Part shown: one piece after another, positions 1-10,771 of the stretch | Layout of the letters: every line of letters begins with the position of its first letter | Position numbering within the stretch: the stretch's first letter is position 1 | Source of the DNA: Plotosus lineatus | Taxonomy: Eukaryota > Chordata > Actinopteri > Siluriformes > Plotosidae | Assembly: GCA_024760905.1 (NCBI GenBank) | Contig: CM045733.1 | Span: forward strand, 41,686,001-41,750,000 | Direction of reading: 5' to 3' | Length of the DNA: 64,000 nt | Translations under genes and position numbers: made by a program | The notes under the pieces: model-generated | Told to the model about the DNA's origin: nothing | The model's database searches: none | What the model saw: only the letters and a program-made list of their open reading frames with translations

Positions 1-20
1 GTGCACACAGCTTTAAAAGT

Positions 21-72
21 CACCACGTGTAAAGTTAGCATAGGTTCACCACGTGTAAAGTTAGCATAGGTT
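21..72. repeat. 26-bp tandem duplication
   Basis: Two perfect head-to-tail copies of a 26-bp unit occupy 21-46 and 47-72. Each contains a CACGTG E-box core. The array is too short to call a regulatory element with confidence. Confidence 0.8.
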
Positions 73-511
73 CTTAAACTAGCTTCATATTGTAATGACT
101 CACCGGAGTTTCCAAGAAACAAACACTCTCCACCCGGTTCGATTGAGAGAGAACAAAACACATACAAGGCTCTGAAAAGCACACAAACTTAGTTAAACTT
201 GTTAAAAGTTCACTTAATCACATTTTTGATCGTTGACTCACTCGTGTCGCTTTTCGAGGGCTCTGTATGCGTCCTGCTCCTCATGCTCTCTGTTGCACTC
301 TCTGCTGGTCGCATGCAGGCGCACGCAGCACGTGCCTATGATGCGTTCAAGGGGACTAGGAAACTATAGTGCTTTCAGGGAGTGTTGGAAATTAGGGTTT
401 TTTCCAATAAAATTAGTAACCATGTGTTTACATGGGTTACATGGGGAAATGGCTTTTCTGGGCCAATTAGCTTTGTATTCTTCCTCATGTATTCCTCCGT
501 GCTTCGAGAAC
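73..511. other. Unannotated stretch, no gene seen
   Basis: No splice-supported exon or recognisable repeat was found here. The overlapping short ORFs have no family resemblance and look like chance ORFs. Confidence 0.4.
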
Positions 512-519
512 GCCTTATG

Positions 520-814
520 CAGTGCTTCTCAATTATTTTCTGTGATGCCTCCTATAGGAAGAAAAAAATTCATCCCCCCCAGCAGCCCGCATGCGACTAT
601 AAATAGTGTTTACTGCACTTCATATTGTTTGCTTGGTGCTTTCCCTCTACACCATAGGGAACACTGAGAGCACTACTGCCACCTACTGTAGAGGGTGTGC
701 AATTAAACTTACTTCTAGTACAGTATGGCAAAAAAAAAGCATGTTTCCCAGAGTCACCCCCCCCCACGGCATCACACCGCTCAACCCCCATGGCCCACTA
801 TTTGAGAAGCACTG
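520..814. mobile_element. hAT-type MITE with 8-bp target duplication
   Basis: The element starts CAGTGCTTCTCAA and ends TTGAGAAGCACTG, which are inverted copies of each other. It is flanked by GCCTTATG (512-519) and GCCTTGTG (815-822), an 8-bp target-site duplication with one mismatch, as expected for the hAT superfamily. At 295 bp with no coding capacity it is a non-autonomous MITE. Confidence 0.85.
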
Positions 815-1335
815 GCCTTGTGGGAGCTCATCATGAGCATTTCCTCACTGGCATTCATATCGTGCATTTATTATATTCATTCAAACCTGTCACCCCTACT
901 AGGACATAGGCCGCCAACAGGATCCCTCCATCTGTCTCTGTCCTGGGCCAGTTTTTCCAGCTGACCCTATGAGTGGCCCATCTTCTTGGCGTCCATGTCC
1001 GGGTCTCGTCGCCAAGTGTTTCTTGGCCTCCCTCTCTTCCTTTTTCCTGGGGGGTTCCACCTCAGGACTTTTCTTGTTGTGTTGGTGGCTGGTTTGTGGA
1101 GTGTGGCCTAGCCACCTCCAGCACGTTGTTTGATTTTGGCTTCTACTGGCTTTTGCCTTGTTTGTTCCCACAGTTCTCTGTTGCTGATCCTGTCAGGCCA
1201 TCTTATCCGGATGATCAGTCTCAGGTAGCCATTGATGAAAGTCTGGATCTTTTTTTTGTGGTAGTAGGGGTGTTTCTCCATGTTTCAGTTCCATATAGTA
1301 GGACAGACTTCACGATGGTGTTGTAGAGCCTTATC

Positions 1336-1710
1336 GTGACAGCTGGAGCATATGAGTCGGACCCAAAGATGCAGTAGACCATGTACGAAGCTTCAACAAG
1401 TTTATTTTAGCACAGGGGAAACCACAATCACTGGAAATAATATTTTAACGGAACTGGTCGAGCACAAGGCAGGATACCAGGAGTCAGAGAGATCACAGGG
1501 AAAAATGGAATCACAAGGAAGGACAATCTTCTGACGCCGAAGGGGAGCACATCGCTCCTATTTATAGCTCACTGATTGCTGAGTGAATATAGATGCGCTC
1601 TCTGGACCTTGCCTGCAGATAACAGCCATGCCCCTCACCAGTGCCTGCAGTGAATGGAGAGAGAGAAAGAGAGAGAGTTAACGCCGCCAGCAAGCACAGA
1701 CCATAACACT
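1336..1710 (-). mobile_element. Solo LTR, copy 1, with 5-bp target duplication TTATC
   Basis: TTATC at 1331-1335 and 1711-1715 flanks a 375-bp insert within the LINE. On the minus strand the insert begins AGTGTTATGGTCTGTGC and has a CTATAAAT TATA-like box, a polyadenylation-type AATAAA and an end in GTCAC. Copies at 34185-35716 and 35936-36276 share this layout. No internal gag-pol sequence accompanies any copy, so these are solo LTRs left by recombination. The LTR superfamily was not determined. Confidence 0.8.
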
Positions 1711-1948
1711 TTATCTTGGTGTTGGCTGATAGGTCTCTTGAAGCCCAGATGTTCTTGAGCTGTAAAAAAGACAATCCTGGCCTTGTTTATTCTGGCCTTT
1801 ACATCTGAGTCTGTCCCTCCCTTGGAGTCAATGATGCTGTCGAGGTAGATGAAGCTGTTCACCTCCTCTAATGCCTAATCTTCCAGAATGATAGGGGATG
1901 CATTGGTGGTGTTGACTTTCAGAACCTTGCTTTTCCCTTGATGGATAT

Positions 1949-2974
1949 TCAGACCAAGCTGGGATGAGGTCTCTGCCTCGATGCTTGTTTTTTCTTGCAT
2001 CTCAGTTGAGCATGTGAGAGCAGTGCCAGGTCGTCAGCAAAGTCCAGCTCATCCAGTTGTGAAGGGAGAGTCAATTGTATGCCATTCCATCTCTGTGATG
2101 TGGATACCTTCATAATCCAATCAATGGCGAGCAAGAATAGAAAAGGGGACAGCAAGCATCCCTGTCAGACCCCTGTTCGAACTTGGAAAGCATCAGAGAC
2201 CTGGTTTCCATGGACTACCCTGCAGGTGAGTCCCTTGTACGAGTTCCTGATGATGTCAGTGAGTTTTGCTAGTACTCCGTGGTGTCCTAGCAGTTTCCAT
2301 AGGGTCACTCTATCCACACTGTCAAAGGCTTTCTCATAATCAAGAAACTTGATGTAGAGAGAGGTATTCCACTCCAGGGACTGCTCCAGGATGATGCGTA
2401 GCATTACGATCTGGTCTATGCACGAGCGGTCTTTCCGGAAGCCTGCCTGCTGGTCTCTAAGCTCTGGCTTGACGATGTCTTTCATCCTGTTTAGTAGGAT
2501 CCTGCTAAAGACCTTTCCAGGAACTGATAATAGGGTGATCGATCCCTCGGTAGTTTGCACAGTTACTGAGACCTTTCACTGGCAGTTTGATGAGGTATCC
2601 TGCTTTCCACTTTGATGGCACTTGTTCTTCCTCCCAGATCTTCTCAAAGAGGGGGTGGAGCACATTAGCAGTGATGTCCGTGTCTGCCTTCAGTGCCTCT
2701 GCCGGAATGTTGTCTGGTCCATGGGCCTTGCCTGCCTTCAGGCTGTTGGGATGTCTGGTGGGTCTTGTGGGGCTGGTCGAGTTAGGAGCTCTTCAAAGTG
2801 TTCTCTCCATCTGTTCTTTTGTCCTGCGTCACTTGTTATGGGTTTCTCATCTTTTCCTTTTACTGGTCTTTCGGGCTTGAGGAACTTCCCGCTGAGCTTC
2901 CTGGTGATGGTATAGAGGTCTTTCATGTTTCTGTATTGTGCAGCTTCCTCTGCCTCTGCGGCAAGTGCCTCCAC
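1949..2974 (-). pseudogene. Reverse transcriptase domain of the RTE-like LINE (broken)
   Basis: Frames read, N to C: GKFLKPERPVKGKDEKPIT, then ITLLSVPGKVFSRILLNRM, QQAGFRKDRSC, motif A as FLDYEKAFDSVDR, the motif B region around VRTGV, and motif C as FADDLALL at about 2030. The catalytic aspartates are retained, but frames change near 2560 and stops interrupt motif B. This domain copied element RNA into DNA at the nicked target. It continues into a KYLG-type thumb beyond the inserted LTR (NSFIYLDSIIDSKGGTD at about 1800-1860). Confidence 0.7.
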
Positions 2975-3338
2975 ATTATCTGCTTTTATGCTGTTTTTTT
3001 TGCAGCTCTGGCGGCGCTTGTGAAGGACTCCTGTGCACTGGCTTTCTCTGTTCTTGTGCCGCTTGTGTTAAGTGCTGCCTTCTTTTCCTTTCTATCCGAG
3101 ATCTTTTTCAAAGAGGAGGCTGTTATCCATTCCTTGTGGCTGTGAGTCTTGTAGCCAAGTACCTCTTGGCAGGTTGATGTCACTGACTCTCTCACGGCTT
3201 TCCATTTCCCATCTGTTTTTTTCTTCAAGCAGCTCGTGGAGGAATTGGAACCTATTTGTGAGGGCCATTCTATTTTCCTACAGCTTCCCTGAATCCTTTA
3301 GGAGTCCCATGTTGAAGCGTTGGCATATTCCTGTTACC

Positions 3339-4366
3339 TCACTCCAGTTCCTTTTCAGCTTGAGCTTGAGTCGAGCCACCAGAAGCGATGTCTGCCCCCT
3401 TCTTGACTTGCATGTCTTGTAATGACCGGTGGAACTTTCTACCGATGCTCAAATGATCAATCCGATTTTCGGTGTTGTGGTCCAGTGAGACCCAGGTTGC
3501 CTTGTAGATGCGCTTATGGGGGAAGAGAGTTCCACCAATGGCGAAGTTATTTAATGCACAAAAGCCTGTAAACCGCTCCCCATTGTTGTTCATCTGGCCC
3601 AGTCCTTGTTGACCCATGACTTCTCCATAGCCCTGATTGTCACTGCCCACCTTGGCACTCATGTCTCTCATTATGATGTTGAGGTCTCTGTTTGGGCAGG
3701 TCTATGATGGTCTGGAGTCTGTTGTAGAATTCCCCCTTATCTATATCATTGCCTTCATTGGTAGCGTCGTAGCACTGAATGATGTTCATGTTGAACCTTT
3801 TCTTCTTGGTCCTGAAGGATGCTGGTAAGATGCGTGGCTCATGGGCTTTCCATCCAATGAGGGCTTTCTCTACTGTTTTGGACAGCATCAGTGCCACTCC
3901 CTGGGTGTGTGGTGCATCCTCTCCCTCATGACCGGGAAAGCAGAAAGGTTTTTCCCGAGTTGAGTCTCCTCTTCCCGCTGCCTGTCCATCGGGATTCACA
4001 GATCCCTAGGATGGTGAGGCCAAAATTTCTCATCTCTGCAGTCAACTGTGCCATTTTCTGTGCTTCGTACATGGTCCGTACATTCCATGTACTGATGATG
4101 GTATTTCTGGTTGCGACGATGGAGGTCGGCTGAATGGCTTCCAGATGCCTCTGGCTTTCACCACTCAGCATCATAGGTTCTCCAGCTGGAAGTCCATCCT
4201 CGCCCAGGAGCATTGTTAGATTTGGATTTCTTGTTGGTGTCTTTGTAGTTTCTTTTTTTTTTTTTTTACAGGGATGGGGTGTTGGCTCTTTACCTAACCC
4301 TCCTCCTTTCTCATCCGGGCTTGGGACCAGCCATGGCAGAGTTATTCGTGTCGTGCATAAGCACAA
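3339..4366 (-). pseudogene. APE endonuclease domain of the RTE-like LINE (broken)
   Basis: Three overlapping frames cover the endonuclease that would nick target DNA for reverse transcription. Visible motifs are WNVRTMYE near 4095, ESRWTGSG near 4010, HTQGVALML near 3900, IQCY near 3780, and the C-terminal segment FPHKRIYKATWVS...RIDH near 3460-3530. An acidic N-terminal stretch contains a lysine run encoded by a poly-T tract at 4252-4268. The frame changes at about 3970 and 3655, so no intact protein can be made. Confidence 0.7.
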
Positions 4367-4619
4367 AATTCTCCTCTTCCGTCTCTGTTAAGTACCACCT
4401 CATGCCTGCCCACGTGACATCTTTGTGCCCACGTGTTATCTTTGCCGCAGTTGATGATCGGAAAGGTTAGTTGTCTTATTGTTTATTCTTGTTTTATTAA
4501 TATTTATTATTAATTATTATTAATGTTATGTATAATTAGTATTATTATGATGATGATGATGATGATTATTATTATTATTAAATATTTATTGTTTTTACAT
4601 GTTTATCTTTAATATATTA

Positions 4620-4885
4620 GGTCCCCCCAGTGCAGCTAACTGGGTTATCAAAGGCGGGCCATGTCTGTCACTGTCTATGGTGAGAGGCATGTAAAAGAAC
4701 CATTGCTGACTTTCGTAAAGAGTAGGCTGCAAAGTCGTCAGCGTGTTTCTGTCCCTTGCTAAAAGGGTTGTGACAGGAAGGGCATCCGACATAAAAACCT
4801 CTGCCAAATCAAACGTGCGAATCAGATGATTCGCTGTGGCGACTCCCGAGTGAAAGGGAAAAAGCCGAAAGGAAGACAGACAGAC
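4620..4885 (+). mobile_element. SINE A, RTE-tailed (tail 1), head missing
   Basis: The body GTGCAGCTAACTGGGTTATC through CAAAGTCGTCAGCGTG matches the other SINE A copies. The 3' part (AGGGTTGTGACAGGAAGGGC, then GATGATTCGCTGTGGCGACT and AAGCCGAAAGGAAG) matches both ends of the RTE-like LINE. The tRNA-like head is absent, so the copy is 5' truncated. Confidence 0.8.
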
Positions 4886-4913
4886 ATCTTTAATATATTA
4901 GGTCAAATATACG

Positions 4914-5570
4914 TACAGTGAGTCGTTGACTTACGACCTATGCGAGTTACGTCTGATCGACTTTATAACCGCAAAAATCATGAAGCATGATTCATGGCAG
5001 TGCAGTGCAAGAATTGCGTAAGACAGTTGTTTGTGCTGTCAGCAGCGCCAGCATCTTAAAAGACCAAGCAGGAGATGATGCAGCTTCACTTTCTAACTGC
5101 TCAGAGCAAATGTATTCATCCACTTTCAATGCCACGTCACTGTAGCGCGAAGCGGAGAGCCAATCCTTTCTGTGTGTGGGTGGGTTTGATACCTTGAAAC
5201 TCTAATTTTATTGGACTTACACGCTGCCAATGACGTGGAAGAAACACGTCATTGCACGCTGCAGTGTTTATGTGACAGGAAGCAAGTCCCAAGTTTTGGC
5301 AATCAGCTGCTCTGTGGGTTGAAGTTTTTCCATATCTGTCCATTTGTGTTTACTTGCCAGCTGTGCTTGGCTTCATGGAAATGAGCAGATCAAAACGAGG
5401 GAAAACTTCTCTTCACTCAAAAACAACACGCACGGTCTGTGGCTGTTGTTATAATCCAATAAAATTAGAGTTTGAAGCTATCGGACCCGCCCACACAGTG
5501 GAGTACAGAAAGGATTAGCTCTCCATTGTGCATCACAGTGACGTGGATTGAAAATAGATGTATAGAATTA
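4914..5570. repeat. Inverted-repeat element related to the 34.7-kb hAT interior
   Basis: Arms at 5154-5215 and 5455-5524 are imperfect reverse complements (GGAGAGCCAATCCTTTCTGT against ACAGAAAGGATTAGCTCTCC). The left arm also matches sequence inside the inner hAT element at about 34700-34780. A TACAGTGAGTCGTTGACTTA segment at 4915 resembles the TA-flanked Tigger-type MITE ends seen elsewhere in the window. Confidence 0.6.
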
Positions 5571-6588
5571 AATGCGTGAGATTTATGTGGAAATTTATGT
5601 GCCCTCGGATACATATACACTTGAATATAGGCCAGTCTACAAATTGTCCTATATTTGTTTTTATCCTTCTTTACCTAAACAATTACCCCAAAACAAAAAA
5701 CACTGATTCCACTGCCATGCTTCAAGGTTAGGATGGGTCTCAATGCAGCAGGCTGTATCAAAGCCATAAAGCTCAATTTTTACTTTTGTCACATGTTTAC
5801 TGAGGCCCCAGCATGCTTTATCGCAAATTATATGTCTTGTCATTTTCCCTCTCAGAAGTCATCCATAAAGCCCCGCTTTGTGAAGTATATGAATGTCTCC
5901 TGTTGTATCTCATGTACTTTACAGTTACTAGATTAGCCATCATTCTCTGTTCGGATCAGAAAAGGATAAGTCTTGTTCATTGTTCTAAGAAAAGACTAGG
6001 TTGGCCTCATTTAACATTATTTATAATCATCATCTTCATCATGATCTTCACATTATTTTCATCATCAGCAGCATTATTACATAATTGAAAAAAGAGTTAT
6101 ACTTAAACTGTTCCAATGTGTTAATGCATAAAATAGAGTCACAATTCAATTGTTTTAGTATTTCAGGAATTAACAAGATTAAATCAAGCAACCTTGCAAA
6201 ATTGTATTTACAACATTATTTATGTTTATTTACTAGATTAATAGTATCAGTGCCTTTGAAACAATTGTGCAGATAATATATATTTTTTTTAATTCCACAT
6301 TCTTTTTATTGTCAAAAAATCCAACTGGTAAAGATTCAACCATAGGATAAGTAACATACAAAATAATGACTGATATAAAATGTAGGTCTGCGATGCAGTT
6401 ACAGCGCCATCTGTGGCTCATTATGCTTATGTGCAGTTTTAGTAATACAGTAAGTGGAAAAATTAAGAGAAAATAAATGCATAGAGCATAATTAAATGGC
6501 GCATTGATTTTTCCAGTTGTTTATTAAAACCTATAAAACATATCATTGAGGAATGGAATTAAGAAAGTGTGTTCTGTTTTCTGTGATC

Positions 6589-6589
<1 letters not shown>
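5571..6589. other. AT-rich DNA without recognised features
   Basis: Only short chance ORFs are present. No repeat end, splice-supported exon or RNA gene was recognised. Confidence 0.4.

Positions 6590-6624
<35 letters not shown>
6590..6624. repeat. (CT)n microsatellite
   Basis: An uninterrupted CT dinucleotide run of about 35 bases. Confidence 0.95.
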
Positions 6625-6626
<2 letters not shown>

Positions 6627-6958
6627 GTCTACTTCCAATCACGAGAAATGGACGTCGATCAAGAAAGCTTGAATGATGCTCATACAGGGATTGTCATGGC
6701 TGTGATCACAATGGTCTACCATAGTTTGCTTCAACCACTGTTCCGCGGCACACTGGTGTTCCGTGAGATATACTCAGGTGTGCCGTGGGAAATTTTCCAA
6801 TTTCACCAAATTGGTCTAAAACAATGTAATGAATACTCTTCGCCTGTAGGGGGCAGCCGGTAGTTAGTTGTTGACTGCCTTTTACTTTGAAACAAGTGGA
6901 TTAGTGATGTGTGGATGGCAGCAGGTGGTGGTGACGAGCAAGACACAACTGTGACTAT

Positions 6959-7200
6959 GATGGAAAAGTTTTTGAAAAGGAAAAATACCAACTCCGAACT
7001 AGATCCTGGACAAAATTCGGAACCAGATGAAGGTTTTAGTATGAGTGAAGGTCAAAAGAAAGCAGAACAATAGAACGGACGTCATTTGGATTCCTGATTA
7101 CGAGAGATGAAACTCTTGTGCCAGGTGTGTGGTGAAAGGCTGTCCAACAGTGGCATCGTGCCAAGTAAGCTTTTCCAGCCTGACTGCCATAAAAACAAGA
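6959..7200 (+). pseudogene. hAT transposase N-terminal fragment (BED-type finger)
   Basis: The reading frame starts at an ATG with MEKFLKRKNTNSELD, hits a stop near 7072, and resumes in fragments containing the CxxC pair of LCQVCGERLSN at about 7110-7140. In intact ZBED5-like proteins a His-x(3-5)-His follows; here the sequence diverges after PSKLF, so the zinc site is incomplete. It is a non-functional relic. The identification rests on remembered family resemblance. Confidence 0.5.
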
Positions 7201-7416
7201 CAGAGACAGAGGAAGCCTGAGGAAGATGAGAGCTGTTGAGGAAGAGCTTCATGTGTCTCTCTTCGATTCCTTTCAGGAGGTCAGCTGTGTTCATCCACAC
7301 AGGCCCAGGATTTACACTGACTGAGCAGAAATCATAAAAAATAAAAAGACATTCCTTTTCTTTTGTGTTTATTTGATTCCTGTTCAAGAAAAATTTGATG
7401 AGGATGACTTTAAATT

Positions 7417-7752
7417 TAGGGGCAGTGGTAGTCTAGTGGAATAGGGCACCGGATCGCTGATCCAAAGGTTGGGGGTTCGAGTCCCGCTCTCCACAAGGTT
7501 GTCACTGTCCCCCCCAGTGCAGCTAACTGGGTTATCAAAGGCCGGCCATGTCTCTCACTGTCTATGGTGTGAGGCACGTAAAAGAACCATTGCTGACTTT
7601 CGACAAGAGTAGGCTGCAAAGCCGTCAGCGTGTTTCCGCCCTGCGATGGCCTGGCAAGCTGTTCAGGGTGTACTCTGCCCTCGCCCTGAGGTGGCTGGGA
7701 TGGGCACCATCCTCCCCGCGACCCTAATTAGGATGAAGCGGTTACAGAAAAT
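7417..7752 (+). mobile_element. SINE A, tail 2, full length, 14-bp target duplication
   Basis: GATGACTTTAAATT occurs at 7403-7416 and again at 7753-7766, bracketing 336 bp. The head reads GGGCAGTGGTAGTCTAGTGG, with a B-box-like GGTTCGAGTCCC, so a tRNA-derived pol III promoter is likely. The body is shared with tail-1 copies, but the 3' end is GACCCTAATTAGGATGAAGC followed by GGTTACAGAAAATGA. The target duplication shows movement by target-primed reverse transcription. Confidence 0.9.
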
Positions 7753-7895
7753 GATGACTTTAAATTGTTAATATAGACTACAGAGTTTCAAGTTTTAACA
7801 TTTTCAGCTGGTGATGTGCCTCAAGATTTTTTCAAAGAAAAAAAAACAGTGTCTTGGCTCAAAAAAGGTTGAAAAACACTGATCGACCTTATGGT

Positions 7896-8170
7896 TTGCC
7901 AGGCCACATACGGACTCACACCTACGGGCAATTTGGAACAGCCAATTAACCTACTGTGCGTATTTTTGAAGAGAACATGATGGTCTATCCGTCCGTCTGC
8001 TCGGCCACCCGTCTGTCCAACGGTTGGGGGTTCAAACCGTTCAAAAGTGCAGCTAACTGGGTTATCAAAGGCTGGCCATGTCTCTCACTGTCTATGGTGA
8101 GAGGTTCATGTAAAAGAACCATTGCTAACTTCCAACAAGAGTAGCTGCATAGCTGTCAGTGTGTTTCCAG
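7896..8170. mobile_element. Fragments of SINE C (minus) and SINE A (plus)
   Basis: 7900-7965 matches the middle of the SINE C family on the minus strand (GGGCAATTTGGAACAGCCAA). 8022-8168 is a SINE A body on the plus strand (GTGCAGCTAACTGGGTTATC to GTCAGTGTGTTTCC). Both are truncated. Confidence 0.65.
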
Positions 8171-8183
8171 AAAATGAACTGAT

Positions 8184-8186
8184 AAC

Positions 8187-8229
<43 letters not shown>
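8184..8229. repeat. (AAT)n microsatellite
   Basis: About 15 trinucleotide units follow a SINE fragment. A second AAT array lies at 9113-9186. Confidence 0.95.
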
Positions 8230-8230
<1 letters not shown>

Positions 8231-9011
8231 TAGCTTGGTGATGTACGCCTCTGTGCGGTGGGCCTAGAGAGGGAAACTATGTAACTAAACCCATCACCCA
8301 GTTAGGGTTGGCCCCCCGAAGCTGGTTATTCACTGGTTACTAGCGGCAAGGAAAATGTATGATTTTCAAGTCCACAGTCCAGTTCGTCTCCCTCTGGTAA
8401 TGAAACCACCAAAATTGGAAATGGGAATTGCCCCAGGGGGAGGAAAAGAGCCCGTCCACGTATATCATGGACAAACCATCTGAAATGTACACTACTTGAG
8501 TGTGCAAAAGCAACTGGAAAGCCCGACAATCCACGTATCAATGAAACATTTGGATAAATAAATGCTAAAGGAACATTGGGATAATGCCAATTTGATACTG
8601 TCCTTCCTGACCGAACAAAATTTACAAGATCAACTCCGGCAGCTTAAGATCTACATGCGGTGTAATGCAGATGAAAATTTTCTGGCAAGTGGTCAGGTTC
8701 CCTTCAAAGAAAAAAGTGTTTCATTAGCAACAGATCATAAACTGCTAATGGATGCCTGTGTCCTTCTGTCATCTCTTTCTGCCAAAATTAGCCCATCTGA
8801 CCTTAATAGTGAATCTCTGGCCTTCTGCCTTTTGAGCGAAGCCCTAGGGAGCCTCGTTCTTGTGTTCCCAATGAATCAAATGATCATATTTATGTTTTGT
8901 TTTGAAAATTTTATGATGAAATTTCTGATTTGCCTATTGAAAAACGTAGGTCAGGCAAAATACAAATTAAAAAAATTCCACAAAATGAAATCAATAAATG
9001 AAATGAAATGA
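8230..9011 (+). pseudogene. Unrecognised ORF region, possible LINE 3' remnant
   Basis: One frame reads KRARPRISWTNHLKCTLLEC near 8447-8510, which resembles the arginine-rich RPRxxW C-terminal segments of LINE reverse transcriptases. A separate 149-codon ORF starts at 8562. The region ends in a GAAAT pentamer run near 8995-9014, a possible LINE 3' tail. I do not recognise the 149-residue product and cannot name the element. Codon bias and an intact function are not evident. Confidence 0.3.
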
Positions 9012-9112
9012 AATAATTTCTTTGACTCTACGTGGAGTGTTCATTGCAAGACATTGATTGCTCTATTTATGCTGCTTGTCTGACACTTGGGGAACTTCAC
9101 TCAGTTTCCAAA

Positions 9113-9114
9113 CC

Positions 9115-9186
<72 letters not shown>
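9113..9186. repeat. (AAT)n microsatellite
   Basis: About 24 uninterrupted trinucleotide units. Confidence 0.95.
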
Positions 9187-9304
9187 TCATTTCTGACTTA
9201 TTTTAATATTTTATTACCAGTAAAACAATAACATTTTAAAATTTTCTCCAGAGAGTTTTTCTATAGTTAAATTATTAAGAATTTAAAGAATATCAGTAAA
9301 ATTT

Positions 9305-9405
9305 CCAGGATGTACCCAGCCCTCGCCGGGAGTTGTCTGAGATAGGCACCAGCCTCCCTGTGACCCTAATTAGGATTAAATGGTTCAGAAAATGAATGAA
9401 TAGAT
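9305..9405 (+). mobile_element. SINE tail-2 fragment
   Basis: GATAGGCACCAGCCTCCCTG, then GACCCTAATTAGGATTAAAT, then a TCAGAAAATGAATGAAT end. This is the 3' end shared by SINE C and tail-2 SINE A copies. Confidence 0.7.
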
Positions 9406-9702
9406 AATAATATAAAATGTTACTGTTATTCTTAAAATTCTTAAGAATTTAACTGTAGAAATATTCTTAGGAGAAAAATATTAGAATGTATTGTTTTACT
9501 GGTCATAAAATATTAAAATAAGTTTTATGGTGTTTATAATGAATTTGAAAAGGAGTTTTTAAATGCCATTTTACTGAAATTCAATTGACTGATGTCAATC
9601 ATGCATACCATACAAATCCACAACTATTTAAATATGTACTTGTGTCTGAGAGTAAGTTGAAATTTTAAAAAATAAATCAGACATGTCATGTGGATAGATA
9701 TA

Positions 9703-10148
9703 CAGAGATTTCTCACTACTTCGCGCTTCAATTCATGCTGCTTTTTTTTTTAATATAAAAATATAAAAATATATTTTTTAAATATTCATTTAATTAAAAA
9801 AAAGGAAATTAAGGAAGAATAGGGGGGAAAGTTAAGGAAAATACCACAAAAACAAGGCCAATTATGCAAACCAAAAAAAAAAAACCCTAAACCAACAAAA
9901 AAGAACCCAAAACCTCCCATCAAAACTAGTTGCATTGTTGTGAGGTGCGCATCTGAGTGCGTGCATGCGTGTCTGTATATGTGTGTATTCATATTTTATT
10001 CACATTGTATGCATTATTTTTCATGTTTAATTGTTATTATAAGCATTTATGGCATTGAATATGTACGGGCTGGGGGTGATCCTACTTTGCGGGTTTCAGT
10101 GGTCGCATGGGGATCTCGGTCCCCATCGGGGAAAGTGAGGGATCCCTG
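9703..10148 (+). mobile_element. MITE-1 (TA-flanked, CAGGGATCC ends), copy 1
   Basis: The left end CAGAGATTTCTCACT and right end AGTGAGGGATCCCTG are degenerate inverted copies, with TA at 9701-9702 and 10149-10150. Copies at 19623-20140 and 41749-42274 share the interior (ATGCCACAAAAACAAG-like and GTTGTGAGGTG-type segments). TA duplication and CAG ends fit the Tc1/mariner-pogo superfamily. No intact coding sequence is present; ORFs inside are low-complexity. Confidence 0.75.
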
Positions 10149-10374
10149 TATAGACAAGCTGAAAAATCAAGTGCATACCTTTCTACCTGTATAATCTTTA
10201 AAATGCAAGAGGCTAATCACATAAAAACATCATAAAGTACAGTATATATGTTTACATTTAATATTTAAAAATAGCTGTAGAGGGAAGCAGTTCTCCACAA
10301 ACACAAAAAGTTAAATTCACAAAAAAAAAATAGCTGCAGTGTATATAGCTGGGGTGCTCTCAAGGTTCAAAGTG

Positions 10375-10405
10375 TGTGCACGTGTGTGTGTGCATGTGGG
10401 TGTGG

Positions 10406-10450
<45 letters not shown>

Positions 10451-10451
10451 A

Positions 10452-10489
<38 letters not shown>

Positions 10490-10490
10490 A
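10375..10490. repeat. (TG)n microsatellite, interrupted
   Basis: A TG dinucleotide array with a few interruptions. Six-frame translation gives runs of Val-Cys or His-Thr, which are not genes. Confidence 0.95.
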
Positions 10491-10630
10491 TGTGTGTTGG
10501 CGTTAGGGTGTCCCCCTTCTTTCTCCACATCGGCATTAGAAAGGCATCAGTATCCCAGCGACCCAAATGGGATTAGGTGGTTCGGCAAATTAATTAATAA
10601 ATTTTCAGCCTAGCGCTCAAGTGTTTTTTC

Positions 10631-10633
<3 letters not shown>

Positions 10634-10719
<86 letters not shown>

Positions 10720-10722
10720 CTC
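10634..10722. repeat. (TC)n microsatellite
   Basis: A CT/TC run of about 89 bases. It occupies the same place relative to the duplicated chemokine exon as the CT run at 12774-12830. Confidence 0.95.
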
Positions 10723-10771
10723 CTTGACACGTTGACACAGTAGTAGATACAGTAGATAATTACACACCTAC

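Larger units (their letters stand above)
850..4400 (-). mobile_element. Degenerate APE/RT non-LTR retrotransposon, RTE-like, split by a solo LTR
   Basis: Minus-strand reading frames give, in order, an APE-type endonuclease, a linker and a reverse transcriptase, ending with a short C-terminal piece near 900. It is a different lineage from the RTE-like LINE at 15.2 kb and from Rex3: its endonuclease reads STWNVRTMYE where the 15.2-kb element reads GTLNVGTM. Frameshifts and stops are spread throughout, so it is an old copy. After removal of the LTR inserted at 1336-1710 it is about 3.2 kb, near full length for RTE elements. Clade assignment is by motif resemblance only. Confidence 0.75.
6720..7881 (+). 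mobile_element. Internally deleted hAT element (ZBED5-like) carrying a SINE
   Basis: The left end (GCTTCAACCACTGTTCCGCG) and right end (AAAAAGGTTGAAAAACACTG) carry the inverted TTCAACC/GGTTGAA signature of hAT elements. From 6959 a frame opens MEKFLKRK and later reads LCQVCGERLSNSGIVPSKL, resembling the N-terminus and BED-type finger of ZBED5/FAM200-like hAT transposases. Stops interrupt this and the catalytic core is missing. SINE A sits inside at 7417-7752. Confidence 0.65.

Noticed and set aside
7417..7500. tRNA gene with A and B boxes
   Set aside because: It is the head of SINE A, repeated many times with the same downstream body and bracketed by a target duplication. The heads of SINE B and SINE C were rejected for the same reason.
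10374..10613. ORFs rich in Val-Cys and His-Thr
   Set aside because: They translate a TG microsatellite. Similar cases occur at 45529-45764, 47146-47448 and 54025-54322.
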